From Ruminococcus sp. (GTDB taxonomy: Bacteria > Bacillota > Clostridia > Oscillospirales > Acutalibacteraceae), in NCBI GenBank assembly GCA_017464765.1, contig JAFTYK010000039.1, forward strand, positions 1-64,000: a DNA stretch of 64,000 nucleotides, given 5' to 3'. Each line of letters opens with the position of its first letter. Position 1 is the stretch's first letter. The translations under genes were made by a program, and so were the position numbers. Below, piece by piece: positions 1-8,570 of this stretch. The notes beneath the pieces are model-generated. The model made no database searches. It had not been told where the DNA came from and worked only from the letters and a program-made list of their open reading frames with translations.

Positions 1-825
1 CCTGCGTGGAGAGTAATGTTCAATATGCTCATGAATATGTACGAAAACCACCCTGTACGTATTGATATAGCAGGAACAGTCGAGTCTATTGCGAAAATTA
101 CTCCGGAGTATCTTTATACTTGCTACAACACTTACTACAATCTCAATAATATGGTGTTGTGCGTAGCGGGTAACACAACTGTCGAAGAAGTACTTTCAAT
201 AGCTGATAAAATGCTCAAAAAATGTGATTATCACGAGATTGATAATATCTTTGAAGAAGAGCCTGATAATGTTCTTTCGCCTTATGTGGAACAGCGACTT
301 CCTGTAGGACTTCCTCTATTTAACTTAGGTTTCAAAGAAAAAGCAGGGAAGAAGAGAGTTGATGAGAAAACTCTTGCTTATTCTGAAATCCTTCTTTTCC
401 TTTTAGCTTCATCAACCAGCACTCTGTACAGAAAGCTTATGGACAAAAACCTCATTAATGCAAGCTTTTCGTACGAATTTTTTGAGGGCGAAGGCTTTCT
501 TGGAACAATATTCTCCGGTGAATCTCGTGACCCTGAAAAGGTATCAGATATCATCAAAGAGTATATAGAAGAAGTGAAAAAAAGCGGTATTGATAAAGAG
601 GAGTTTGAAATTGCCAAACGTGCCACTTACGGAGATGCGATTTCAGGTCTTAATTCTACCGACCATATCGCTAATATTATTACTGATTTTGAATTTTCTG
701 ATAGAGAATTATATACCTATATCGACGCTATTGCCAACGCTACTCTCGAAGATGTTGAAAAGCGTTTATTATCGATGCTCGATGTAGAAAAAACAACGCT
801 CTCTGTCATCAAAAACGTAGAGTAA
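1..825 (+). CDS. M16 family peptidase, C-terminal part (5' end outside window)
   Basis: The reading frame is open from the first base, so this is the last 275 codons of a longer gene; the first ATG in the frame is at 16 but is internal. The stretch with HPVRIDIAGTVESIAKITPE and YNLNNMVLCVAGN is typical of the clostridial M16 (insulinase-like) proteins annotated YmfF/YmfH or YfmH, which usually occur as a tandem pair of about 430 residues each. The HxxEH zinc site lies in the N-terminal half of the family and is not in this window, so I cannot say whether this copy is the catalytic or the inactive partner. The gene ends 10 bases before lgt and is probably in the same operon. The substrate is unknown. 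Confidence 0.85.
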   Translation, partial: PAWRVMFNMLMNMYENHPVRIDIAGTVESIAKITPEYLYTCYNTYYNLNNMVLCVAGNTTVEEVLSIADKMLKKCDYHEIDNIFEEEPDNVLSPYVEQRLPVGLPLFNLGFKEKAGKKRVDEKTLAYSEILLFLLASSTSTLYRKLMDKNLINASFSYEFFEGEGFLGTIFSGESRDPEKVSDIIKEYIEEVKKSGIDKEEFEIAKRATYGDAISGLNSTDHIANIITDFEFSDRELYTYIDAIANATLEDVEKRLLSMLDVEKTTLSVIKNVE

Positions 826-835
826 GGGGGATAAT

Positions 836-1687
836 ATGTTCAACGTATCTTTCCCCGGACTCGGGCTTGACTTTACTATTAATCGTGTGGCATTTTCAAT
901 CGGTAGTTTTGATATTTACTGGTACGCTATTTGTATTGCAAGTGGTGTGATACTGGCTCTCTTGTACGCTAATTTTAACGCTAAGCGGTTTTCTGTTGAT
1001 ATTGACAAACTCCTCAACTGCTTTATTGTCGGTGTGATTACGGCGATTTTGGGTGCCAGAATCTACTATGTATCATTCAAGTGGGATTATTTTTCACAGC
1101 ATCTTGACCAGGTTCTAAATATCCGAGATGGCGGTATCGCTATTTACGGTGCCATTATAGGTGCTTTGCTCGGCGGATTAACTGTAGCAAAAGTTCAGAA
1201 AATGAAGCTTTTGCCTGTGCTTGACCTTACGATGATATGTTTTCTTATTGGACAGGCAGTAGGCAGATGGGGTAATTTTATGAATCAGGAAGCTTACGGT
1301 ACCCCTACCGATTCGCTTTTCAGAATGGTGAGCGAGGGAACAGGTGGAGTAGCGGTACATCCGTGCTTTTTGTACGAGTCAGTATGGTGTGCGCTGGGTG
1401 TACTGCTTCTACATATATTCACTAAAAAGTGGCAGAAGTACTACGGACAAGTTGCGTTCTTATATATGGTTTGGTACGGATTAGAACGTTTCTTCGTCGA
1501 GGGGCTGAGAACTGACAGCTTATACTTGCCGTTTAAAATAGGAAACTATGAGCCGCGTGTTTCTCAGCTCTTATCACTACTTTTAGTAGTTGCGGGAATA
1601 GTTTTATTAATAATTTTTAGAAATAAAAACAATTTTAATAAAGAAGAAATAATCGTAAAAGAAGATCAGGAGGCAAAAAATGTATAA
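836..1687 (+). CDS. lgt: Prolipoprotein diacylglyceryl transferase
   Basis: Transfers diacylglycerol from phosphatidylglycerol to the lipobox cysteine of prolipoproteins in the cytoplasmic membrane, the first step of lipoprotein maturation. The 283-residue protein has about seven hydrophobic segments and the Lgt signature around GRWGNFMNQEAYG (near residue 140), followed by HPCFLYES and GLERFFVEGLRTDS, all hallmarks of the family. The ATG at 836 follows a GGGGGATAAT ribosome site. It overlaps folD by 8 bases. A client lipoprotein is encoded at 54187. The lysine-rich tail is longer and more variable than the core. Confidence 0.96.
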   Translation: MFNVSFPGLGLDFTINRVAFSIGSFDIYWYAICIASGVILALLYANFNAKRFSVDIDKLLNCFIVGVITAILGARIYYVSFKWDYFSQHLDQVLNIRDGGIAIYGAIIGALLGGLTVAKVQKMKLLPVLDLTMICFLIGQAVGRWGNFMNQEAYGTPTDSLFRMVSEGTGGVAVHPCFLYESVWCALGVLLLHIFTKKWQKYYGQVAFLYMVWYGLERFFVEGLRTDSLYLPFKIGNYEPRVSQLLSLLLVVAGIVLLIIFRNKNNFNKEEIIVKEDQEAKNV

Positions 1688-2531
1688 AATTATTGACGGA
1701 AAACTCGTATCACAGAGCGTAAAGGACTCAGTAAAAGCTGAGGTTGAAGTATTAAAAGAAAAGGGAGTAGAGGTAACTCTTGCTGTTATTATTGTCGGTG
1801 ATGACCCTGCATCTCGTGTATATGTGAATAATAAGAAAAAAGCTTGTGAATACGTAGGTTTTAGAAGCCTTGAATATGCACTTCCTGCGCAGACTTCACA
1901 AGAAGAGCTTATGGCTTTAGTTGATGAGCTGAATGCAAGGGAAGATGTAAACGGAATTTTATGTCAGCTTCCACTGCCTAAGCATCTCGATGAGAAGGCT
2001 GTAATTGAAGCTATTTCACCTAAAAAGGACGTTGATGCTTTCCACGCTGTAAATGTTGGTCAGATTATGATTGGTGACTATGATTTTTTACCTTGCACAC
2101 CTGCAGGTGTAATGGAAATGCTCTCGTATTATGATATTGATGTGACAGGCAAAAACTGCGTAGTTATCGGTAGAAGTAATATCGTAGGTAAACCTATGGC
2201 TATGCTTTTACTACATAAAAACGGTACTGTTACTATCACTCACAGCCGTACAGTAGATTTGAAGAACGTTACAAACAAAGCGGATATCTTAGTAGCGGCT
2301 ATCGGTAAGGCTAAGTTTGTTGGTGAAGATATGGTAAAAGACGGCGCTGTAGTAATCGATGTTGGTATGAATAGAGATGAAAACGGTAAGCTCTGTGGTG
2401 ACGTTGATTTTGACGCTGTAGCTCCGAAATGTTCATATATCACACCTGTACCTGGTGGTGTTGGTCCTATGACAATCGCTGTGCTTATGAAGAATACTCT
2501 CAAAGCCTGCAAATTACAGAAAAATTTGTAA
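1680..2531 (+). CDS. folD: Bifunctional methylene-THF dehydrogenase / methenyl-THF cyclohydrolase
   Basis: FolD interconverts 5,10-methylene-THF, methenyl-THF and 10-formyl-THF in the cytosol. The 283-residue protein has the catalytic Tyr/Lys region YVNNKKKACEYVG (near residue 50), the substrate motif LCQLPLPKHLDE (near 97), the conserved PCTPAGVMEML, and the NADP-binding GRSNIVGKPMAMLLL and PVPGGVGPMTIAVLM blocks. It starts inside the lgt 3' end, with GGAGG at 1668-1672 as ribosome site. It supplies the one-carbon pool also served by the ZTP-controlled pflB and the THF-controlled folT in this window. Confidence 0.97.
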   Translation: MYKIIDGKLVSQSVKDSVKAEVEVLKEKGVEVTLAVIIVGDDPASRVYVNNKKKACEYVGFRSLEYALPAQTSQEELMALVDELNAREDVNGILCQLPLPKHLDEKAVIEAISPKKDVDAFHAVNVGQIMIGDYDFLPCTPAGVMEMLSYYDIDVTGKNCVVIGRSNIVGKPMAMLLLHKNGTVTITHSRTVDLKNVTNKADILVAAIGKAKFVGEDMVKDGAVVIDVGMNRDENGKLCGDVDFDAVAPKCSYITPVPGGVGPMTIAVLMKNTLKACKLQKNL

Positions 2532-2549
2532 TTTAATGTAATCCTTTTG

Positions 2550-2600
2550 AGCCTCCTTTGGCTAAAGGGAGGGGGATCACCGTGTGGCGATGGAAGGATT
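2550..2600 (+). repeat. Dispersed GC-rich intergenic repeat, family A
   Basis: The block starts AGCCTCCTTTGGCTAAAGGG and runs to TGGAAGGATT. It has the same framework as the units at 12962-13014 and 13070-13122 and the fragment at 32516. The outer arms can pair (CCTCCTTTGG with the AAAGGGAGG run), so it may act as a weak terminator after folD. It is non-coding. Confidence 0.7.
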
Positions 2601-2621
2601 AAACCTAATTTAAAATTGTTG

Positions 2622-2650
2622 TTGACAACAGATTTTCGTTGTGATATAGT
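2622..2650 (+). promoter_or_regulatory. Sigma-A promoter of rplU-prp-rpmA
   Basis: TTGACA at 2622-2627, 17-base spacer, TATAGT at 2645-2650. Transcription would start near 2657, giving a leader of about 75 nt before rplU. Confidence 0.85.
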
Positions 2651-2656
2651 ATATAA

Positions 2657-2732
2657 GCCGCATATTGTGGGTCGCAAGCGAGTTTATCTCCACCCATCAC
2701 ATAGCGAGTCTAGATATAAAGGAATGAATTAA
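2657..2732 (+). promoter_or_regulatory. Candidate L21 leader (5' UTR of rplU)
   Basis: The transcript between the promoter and the rplU start has a structured look, with GTGGGTCGCAAGCGAGTTTA and CCACCCATCAC capable of pairing (GTGGG with CCCAC-like arms). Firmicute rplU operons commonly carry an L21 leader through which the ribosomal protein is thought to repress its own operon. I assign it by position and appearance only; a covariance-model search was not possible. Confidence 0.5.
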
Positions 2733-3041
2733 ATGTACGCAGTTATCGAAACAGGCGGTAAGCAGTACAAGGTAGCTAACGGTGATGTTATCTACGTAGA
2801 AAAGCTTAACGCTGAGGACAATGCTACTGTTGACTTCAAAGTAGTTGCTTTATCAACAGAAGACGGTCTCAAGGTTGGCGCTCCTTATGTTGAGGGCGCA
2901 ACAGTAACAGGTGAGGTTGTAAAGAGCGGTAAGGGCAAGAAAATTATCGTTGCTACTTACAAGCCAAAGAAGGGCGAAAAGAGAAAACTCGGTCACAGAC
3001 AGCCATACACAAAGGTTGAGATCAAGTCAATCGTTGGCTAA
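2733..3041 (+). CDS. rplU: 50S ribosomal protein L21
   Basis: 102 residues, the usual bacterial length. The N-terminus [20 protein letters not shown] and the C-terminal block [11 protein letters not shown] are diagnostic for L21, which binds 23S rRNA in the large subunit. It is first in the conserved rplU-prp-rpmA operon, with prp starting 2 bases after its stop. The start ATG follows AAAGGAATGAATTAA. Regulation probably runs through the leader just upstream. Confidence 0.98.
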   Translation: MYAVIETGGKQYKVANGDVIYVEKLNAEDNATVDFKVVALSTEDGLKVGAPYVEGATVTGEVVKSGKGKKIIVATYKPKKGEKRKLGHRQPYTKVEIKSIVG

Positions 3042-3043
3042 TT

Positions 3044-3361
3044 ATGATTAATGTCGAATTTTTCGGTACATCTCCCACAACAGGTTTTTCGATTAAAGGG
3101 CATTCAGGTTTTGCTGAAGAAGGTAGCGATATCGTATGTGCCGCTGTATCAAGTGCAGCGTATATGACCGCTAACACTATAACCGAAATCTGCAAGGAGA
3201 ATCCTTCAGAGCTTTTTGAAGAAGATGGTTTGATGGTGCTGAAACTCGATGAATCATCGGCACATAAATGCGCTGACATTATGCAGGGCTTCGTGCTACA
3301 CTTAAGCTCCTTGTCAAAGGAGTACAAACAGTATATTACAGTAACTATTTCGGAGGTGTAA
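3044..3361 (+). CDS. prp: Ribosomal-processing cysteine protease Prp
   Basis: Prp removes the N-terminal extension of ribosomal protein L27 in Firmicutes. The 105-residue protein carries the family's two catalytic blocks: GHSGFAEEGSDIVCAAVS, giving the His (near residue 20) and the Cys (near residue 32). It sits between rplU and rpmA, the standard arrangement, and its substrate gene starts 3 bases downstream with a matching cleavable extension. The gene was long annotated as ysxB. The start ATG is 2 bases after the rplU stop, so translation is probably coupled. Confidence 0.95.
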   Translation: MINVEFFGTSPTTGFSIKGHSGFAEEGSDIVCAAVSSAAYMTANTITEICKENPSELFEEDGLMVLKLDESSAHKCADIMQGFVLHLSSLSKEYKQYITVTISEV

Positions 3362-3364
3362 GTT

Positions 3365-3649
3365 ATGCTTAAAATAAACATTCAGTTATTCGCTCATAAA
3401 AAAGGTATGGGTTCTACAAAGAACGGTCGTGACAGTGAGTCTAAACGCCTTGGCGTTAAGCGTGCTGACGGTCAGTTCGTTCTTGCTGGTAACATCTTAG
3501 TTAAGCAGAGAGGTACTCACATTCACCCAGGCCAGAACGTTGGTCGTGGTTCTGATGACTCTTTATTTGCTAAGGTTGACGGCGTTGTTCGTTTCGAACG
3601 CGTTGGCAAAGACAGAAAGCGCGCTAGCGTTTACCCTGTAGAGCAGTAA
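3365..3649 (+). CDS. rpmA: 50S ribosomal protein L27 with Prp-cleavable N-terminal extension
   Basis: 94 residues. The N-terminus [20 protein letters not shown] contains the Firmicute Prp site: cleavage after the phenylalanine of LQLF leaves mature L27 starting AHKKG, the flexible arm that reaches the peptidyl-transferase centre. [20 protein letters not shown] is the classic L27 core. Ribosome site GGAGG at 3352-3356. A strong terminator follows directly. Confidence 0.98.
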   Translation: MLKINIQLFAHKKGMGSTKNGRDSESKRLGVKRADGQFVLAGNILVKQRGTHIHPGQNVGRGSDDSLFAKVDGVVRFERVGKDRKRASVYPVEQ

Positions 3650-3656
3650 TTTTTTA

Positions 3657-3686
3657 GGGCGGATAGTTATCCGCCCTTGTTTTTTA
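3657..3686 (+). terminator. Rho-independent terminator after rpmA
   Basis: Perfect 9-bp stem (GGGCGGATA / TATCCGCCC) with a 2-base loop followed by a T-rich run. Confidence 0.92.
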
Positions 3687-3705
3687 TTATATTTTGGTGA
3701 ATAAT

Positions 3706-4014
3706 ATGGAAAACAATGAAAGAGATTTTATGAAAAATCGCCCTGTAGCTGCAAATGCTAATCAGGCAAAAGACGTTTACGGTCCGATGAAAAAGACGAG
3801 TGTGAGCCTTATTACAGTTATTCTTACTGTTGTTTTAGGCGTTTTTGCTGTGACTAATTTTATTTCGGGCAGAATCCTCTCGGGTTCTATGTTTACGGTT
3901 TTGGTTTTAATTCTTCTTGTTAGTGTGTATGTTTCTGCTAAAAGCACTAAAGTAAATTCAAAACCAGAGAAGCAGGATCACCCTGACGCGATTTTTAAAG
4001 ACCACGAGGAATGA
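3706..4014 (+). CDS. Small two-helix membrane protein of unknown function
   Basis: 102 residues when started at the ATG at 3706, which has GGTGA five bases upstream; an upstream TTG at 3694 would place the ribosome site inside the gene. A charged N-terminus of about 30 residues is followed by two hydrophobic segments (about residues 33-53 and 60-80, the latter SMFTVLVLILLVSVYVS) and a polar, acidic tail ending DHEE. I recognise no family. It lies between the rplU operon terminator and obg, and may be co-transcribed with obg (25-base gap). Confidence 0.7.
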   Translation: MENNERDFMKNRPVAANANQAKDVYGPMKKTSVSLITVILTVVLGVFAVTNFISGRILSGSMFTVLVLILLVSVYVSAKSTKVNSKPEKQDHPDAIFKDHEE

Positions 4015-4024
4015 TTTTACTTAA

Positions 4025-5311
<1,287 letters not shown>

Positions 5312-5322
5312 AGAAGGATAAT

Positions 5323-5724
5323 ATGAGTAATTTGCTTAACATTAACAGCGATATACATTCACTTTCACCACTGACGTTAGCCTTTGTTGGAGATTCTGTT
5401 TACGATTTGCTTGTTCGTCAGCATTTAGTGACGCTTGCAAACCGCCCTGTAAAAGAGCTTAACTCTATGAAAGTAACTTTGGTTAATTGCAAAAGTCAGG
5501 CGGATAGCGCTAAAGTGATTATGGACAAACTGAGCGAAGAAGAACTAGATGTGTACAAGCGTGGTAGGAATGTGAAAGTAAATAGTGCTTCGAAACATTC
5601 GTCGCTGGCTGATTATCACGCAGCTACAGGGTTGGAGGCACTTTTTGGTTATCTTTATTTATCGGGAAATACAGATAGGATAAAAGAACTGTTTTTGATG
5701 ATACTAGAAAGTATGAAGGTGTAA
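5323..5724 (+). CDS. mrnC: Mini-ribonuclease 3
   Basis: 133-residue RNase III catalytic domain without the double-stranded RNA-binding domain; the family matures 23S rRNA in Firmicutes. The catalytic block LAFVGDSVYDLLVRQHLV (near residue 20), then ASKHSSLADYHAATGLEALFGYLYLSG with the second acidic cluster, are diagnostic. It sits between obg and a YitT gene with short gaps, AAGGAT as ribosome site. Confidence 0.94.
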   Translation: MSNLLNINSDIHSLSPLTLAFVGDSVYDLLVRQHLVTLANRPVKELNSMKVTLVNCKSQADSAKVIMDKLSEEELDVYKRGRNVKVNSASKHSSLADYHAATGLEALFGYLYLSGNTDRIKELFLMILESMKV

Positions 5725-5726
5725 AA

Positions 5727-6593
5727 ATGAAGAAAAAGATTTTTACCACTGTTACCGATTATCTGATAATTTTTGTTGGTGCTGTGCTTTATGCCGCATC
5801 GGTTAATATGTTCACATCTCCTAACGATATTGCACCAGGTGGATTGACAGGTGTCAGCACTATGCTTAACCATATTTTTGGTCTTCCGATAGGTATTATG
5901 ATTTTAGTGCTGAATATTCCGCTTTTTATCTGGGGAGCTGTTGAGAACGGCAAAAAGTTCTTAACTAAGACTATAATTGCAACAGTGTTTGTGTCTGTTA
6001 TCATCGACGTGATGGCACCGTTTTCGTTCAAATACGAAGGAGATACCCTGCTTGCAGCACTTTTTGGTGGATTGCTTTCAGGTGTGGGGCTTGCGTTTAT
6101 TTTCTATCGCGGTGGTACCACAGGTGGTACAGATATTATCGCCCGCAATATTCATAAACATCTACCTCACGTATCCATGGGTACGGTGATTTTGTGTGCT
6201 GATGCTGTGATTTTTGTTGCAGCAGCACTTGTGTACCATAGTATTGAAAGTGCTTTATATGCAGTTATTACTGTGTTTGTATCCACTAAGGTTATCGATA
6301 CTGTTATCTATGGGGTTGCTCATGATAATGGAAAGCTTATGTTCATCGTAACCGATAAGTATGAGGAGCTTTCTTTAGTGATTATGGAGCAAATAGGGCG
6401 CGGAGTAACTCAACTTGATGCCCACGGAGCGTACAATAACGATAGCAAAAAGGTACTTTTGTGTGCAGTAAGACCATCGCAGGTTCATAAAACAAAGGTG
6501 CTTGTCAATTCTGTTGATGAAAACGCGTTTATTATAGTTACTACAGCGAACACAATCAGTGGCAAAGGCTTTGCTCAATCAGAAAATTCTTGA
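5727..6593 (+). CDS. YitT family membrane protein (DUF161/DUF2179)
   Basis: 288 residues with about six transmembrane helices, including the repeated pattern DIAPGGLTGVSTML and RGGTTGGTDIIARNI, which are YitT family signatures. The C-terminal soluble DUF2179 domain (about 205-288) has GKLMFIVTDKYEELS and RGVTQLDAHGAY. The function is unproven in the family; some members have been linked to membrane transport. It starts 2 bases after mrnC, so it closes the obg-mrnC unit. Its last codons overlap the -35 of the next promoter. Confidence 0.93.
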   Translation: MKKKIFTTVTDYLIIFVGAVLYAASVNMFTSPNDIAPGGLTGVSTMLNHIFGLPIGIMILVLNIPLFIWGAVENGKKFLTKTIIATVFVSVIIDVMAPFSFKYEGDTLLAALFGGLLSGVGLAFIFYRGGTTGGTDIIARNIHKHLPHVSMGTVILCADAVIFVAAALVYHSIESALYAVITVFVSTKVIDTVIYGVAHDNGKLMFIVTDKYEELSLVIMEQIGRGVTQLDAHGAYNNDSKKVLLCAVRPSQVHKTKVLVNSVDENAFIIVTTANTISGKGFAQSENS

Positions 6594-6617
6594 CAAATCC
6601 AATATTTGTGTTATACT
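6590..6617 (+). promoter_or_regulatory. Sigma-A promoter of rpsF-ssb-rpsR
   Basis: TTGACA at 6590-6595, 16-base spacer, TATACT at 6612-6617. The -35 overlaps the last codons of the yitT gene. Confidence 0.85.
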
Positions 6618-6660
6618 AACTCTGTTATGTGTGAAAGTTTGCGCATAACAGAGTTTTATT
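6618..6660 (+). terminator. Long dyad with T-run between the rpsF promoter and rpsF
   Basis: AACTCTGTTATG at 6618-6629 pairs perfectly with CATAACAGAGTT at 6644-6655, followed by TTATTTTA. It begins directly after the -10 box. It can be read as the terminator of the upstream yitT transcript; for rpsF transcripts starting near 6624 only part of the stem is present, so it could also attenuate or act as an operator. Confidence 0.6.
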
Positions 6661-6713
6661 TTATCCTTGCATCGTGATACACGGTGCCAAATGTCCAGAA
6701 GGAGGTGCAACAA

Positions 6714-7079
6714 ATGGCAGTAAAGGCTAACTATGAGACAGTCATGGTTATCTCTATGAAACAGGGCGAGGAAGGCATCCAGGCTCTCATCGAGAAATTC
6801 AAGGCTCTCATCGAAAAGCATGCTACTTTGCAGAGTGTTGACGAGTGGGGTAAGCGCAAGCTTGCTTATCTTATCAACAAGGAGTCTGAAGGCTACTATG
6901 TTCTTATGAACTTTGAGTCTGATGCTACTTTCCCTGCAGAGCTCGACCGTAGATACAAGATTACTGACGGTATCATGCGTTCTCTTATCATCAGAAAAGA
7001 CGACGATGCTGAAGTAAAGGCCGAGGAAGCTAAGGAGGAAACTCCAGTAGAAGCTGCAGCTGAAGAAGCAGCTGAGTAA
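6714..7079 (+). CDS. rpsF: 30S ribosomal protein S6
   Basis: 121 residues from the ATG at 6714, which follows AGGAGG at 6701-6706; the longer frame from a GTG at 6684 would swallow that ribosome site and is rejected. YETVMVISMKQGEEGIQALIEKF and VDEWGKRKLAYLINKESEGYYVLMNF (written in parts) are typical S6 elements. The tail from about residue 98 is very acidic and alanine/glutamate-rich, common in clostridial S6. Operon rpsF-ssb-rpsR. A small hairpin at 6668-6688 upstream contains CACGGTGC and could be part of an S6:S18 autoregulatory leader, which I could not test. Confidence 0.96.
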   Translation: MAVKANYETVMVISMKQGEEGIQALIEKFKALIEKHATLQSVDEWGKRKLAYLINKESEGYYVLMNFESDATFPAELDRRYKITDGIMRSLIIRKDDDAEVKAEEAKEETPVEAAAEEAAE

Positions 7080-7135
7080 TTAACGAATAATCGGAGTTGT
7101 CGGTTTTATAACCGAGATTGAAAGGATGACACTTT

Positions 7136-7582
7136 ATGTTAAACAGAGTTATTTTAATGGGTAGACTCGTGTCTGACCCTGAACTTAAGACTACTACAAG
7201 CGGAATCAGCGTAACATCTTTCAGAATCGCTGTTGACCGCTCTTACGTTAAAGCGGGCGCTGAGCGTCAGGCTGACTTCTTTGACATCGTTGCTTGGCGC
7301 AACACAGCTGAGTTTGTATGCCGTAACTTTGGTAAAGGCTCATTAATTGCTGTAGATGGCCAGCTCCAGTCAAGACAGTATCAGGCTAAGGATGGCACTA
7401 ACCGCACAGTTGTTGAGGTTGTTGCTGATAATGTATCATTCACAGGTGAGCGTAGAGATCAGACAGGCTTTTCACAGCCTCGTGAGAGTTATTCTCAGAT
7501 TCCTGCTCCGGCACCATCATATTCAAATGGTTCTGTGGATGATTTCCAGGAAATGCCGCTTGACGACGACCTCCCATTCTAA
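7136..7582 (+). CDS. ssb: Single-stranded DNA-binding protein
   Basis: 148 residues: OB-fold (1-105) starting MLNRVILMGRLVSDPELK and including ADFFDIVAWRNTAEFV, then a proline/serine-rich linker and the conserved acidic tip DDDLPF that docks partner proteins such as PriA and RecQ. Standard position between rpsF and rpsR. Ribosome site GAAAGGATGA. This is the housekeeping copy judging by its operon. Confidence 0.97.
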   Translation: MLNRVILMGRLVSDPELKTTTSGISVTSFRIAVDRSYVKAGAERQADFFDIVAWRNTAEFVCRNFGKGSLIAVDGQLQSRQYQAKDGTNRTVVEVVADNVSFTGERRDQTGFSQPRESYSQIPAPAPSYSNGSVDDFQEMPLDDDLPF

Positions 7583-7620
7583 ATGAGGTCGAAATTTCGC
7601 ACTATCCCTTTGTTTTATCT

Positions 7621-7691
7621 GTAGGGACGGCGACCTCGATGTCCCGCAGTGCGACAGCACCCAAAATATGTAGGGGCGACCATTGGTCGTC
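7621..7691 (+). repeat. Two intergenic repeats (families C and B) between ssb and rpsR
   Basis: A family C copy (GTAGGGACGGCGACCTCGAT..., 7621-7646) and a family B copy (GTAGGGGCGACCATTGGTCG..., 7670-7691) are separated by a short spacer. Family B is a near-perfect inverted repeat around CCATTGG and can fold as a hairpin. Both lie inside the rpsF-ssb-rpsR operon without a T-run. Confidence 0.75.
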
Positions 7692-7727
7692 TCACTACTT
7701 CCTAAATTACGAAAGGAGTAATCTACA

Positions 7728-7964
7728 ATGGCTGATAGACCAAACAACCACAGAAAAGCTAGAAGAAAAGTATGTGGCTTCTGTGTAGATAAGGTTGAGA
7801 ATATCGACTATAAAGATATCGCAAGACTTCGCCGCTATATGTCAGAGCGTGCTAAGATCTTACCAAGAAGAGTTACAGGCACATGTGCTGCTCACCAGAG
7901 AGCGTTAACAGTTGCTATAAAACGCGCTCGTCACCTTGCTCTTCTTCCATATACATCAGACTGA
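7728..7964 (+). CDS. rpsR: 30S ribosomal protein S18
   Basis: 78 residues. [17 protein letters not shown], then [19 protein letters not shown] and [20 protein letters not shown] are classical S18. CxxC at the N-terminus marks the possible zinc-ribbon type. S18 forms a heterodimer with S6 on the small-subunit platform. Ribosome site GAAAGGAG. A strong terminator ends the operon. Confidence 0.98.
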   Translation: MADRPNNHRKARRKVCGFCVDKVENIDYKDIARLRRYMSERAKILPRRVTGTCAAHQRALTVAIKRARHLALLPYTSD

Positions 7965-7977
7965 TTTCTGAGTATCT

Positions 7978-8005
7978 GCCTCCCCAAAATGGGGAGGCTT
8001 TTTTT
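7978..8005 (+). terminator. Rho-independent terminator after rpsR
   Basis: 8-bp perfect stem GCCTCCCC / GGGGAGGC, 5-base A-rich loop, then seven T. Confidence 0.95.
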
Positions 8006-8302
8006 ATGCAAAAACTTCATTTTTCTACCATAATTGTTGTACGAGCAGTGGTTGTCCAAACAAGATTAACCGCACAGATATACTGACTATTTTGATGTTT
8101 TTAACCAAAAGAATTACACAATCGTTAAACCCTTTGAATGATTTGTATAGGATAAAAAATGACAATTTTCCTTGTTTTATCTTATTATTCTTGATACGAA
8201 AAATAAATTTTGTATAAATGCACAAATCAAAGGGAAATTAACTTATTTTAATATACAATTACAACAATTAATCGTTAATAATTCTTTAATTTTTCAATTC
8301 TA

Positions 8303-8331
8303 TTGACTGGATTTTCCGCATTTGGTATAAT
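8303..8331 (+). promoter_or_regulatory. Sigma-A promoter of the CotH-dockerin gene
   Basis: TTGACT at 8303-8308, 17-base spacer, TATAAT at 8326-8331. It lies 240 bases upstream of the start codon. Confidence 0.8.
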
Positions 8332-8398
8332 GTTAACGTGAATAATTGTTGGGTAAGTATGCCCTTTTTGCGATTGTTTACCTAAAAAAGCCATAAGT

Positions 8399-8427
8399 AT
8401 ACCCTTTGGGGTATTTTGTGTTTTTTT
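8399..8427 (+). terminator. Terminator-like hairpin inside the 5' leader
   Basis: 6-bp GC-containing stem ATACCC / GGGTAT with a 4-base loop, followed by TTTGTGTTTTTTT. It lies about 60 nt after the predicted transcription start and 144 nt before the gene, so it is placed for attenuation. Confidence 0.55.
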
Positions 8428-8570
8428 AACAAAGTGGCTTAAACACTGTGTTTAGGTGAACTCTGAAAGTCGTACAAGAAGACTCAAGGTCAGTCAGATA
8501 AAAAATCTCAAAAACAACACACTTACTCACAAATCTCGATTTATTTAATATTTCCTAAGGAGGAGATAAA

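Larger units (their letters stand above)
8006..8570 (+). other. Gene-free stretch: AT-rich spacer plus long 5' leader of the CotH gene
   Basis: About 300 bases of AT-rich spacer hold no convincing gene; the short frames here have no ribosome site. From the promoter at 8303 onward comes a leader of roughly 230 nt. It contains ATACCC-TTTG-GGGTAT (8399-8414) followed by a T-rich run to 8427, which looks like an intrinsic terminator, and a second stem TAAACAC / GTGTTTA (8440-8454). No known riboswitch class was recognised. Confidence 0.6.

Noticed and set aside
2240..2677. 145-codon minus-strand frame over the end of folD
   Set aside because: It is antisense to folD and includes the rplU promoter; no ribosome site or homology.
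8006..8302. Short frames on both strands, including a 26-codon plus-strand frame at 8006 and a 66-codon minus-strand frame at 8025-8225
   Set aside because: No ribosome site, no family resemblance, and AT-rich low-complexity composition.
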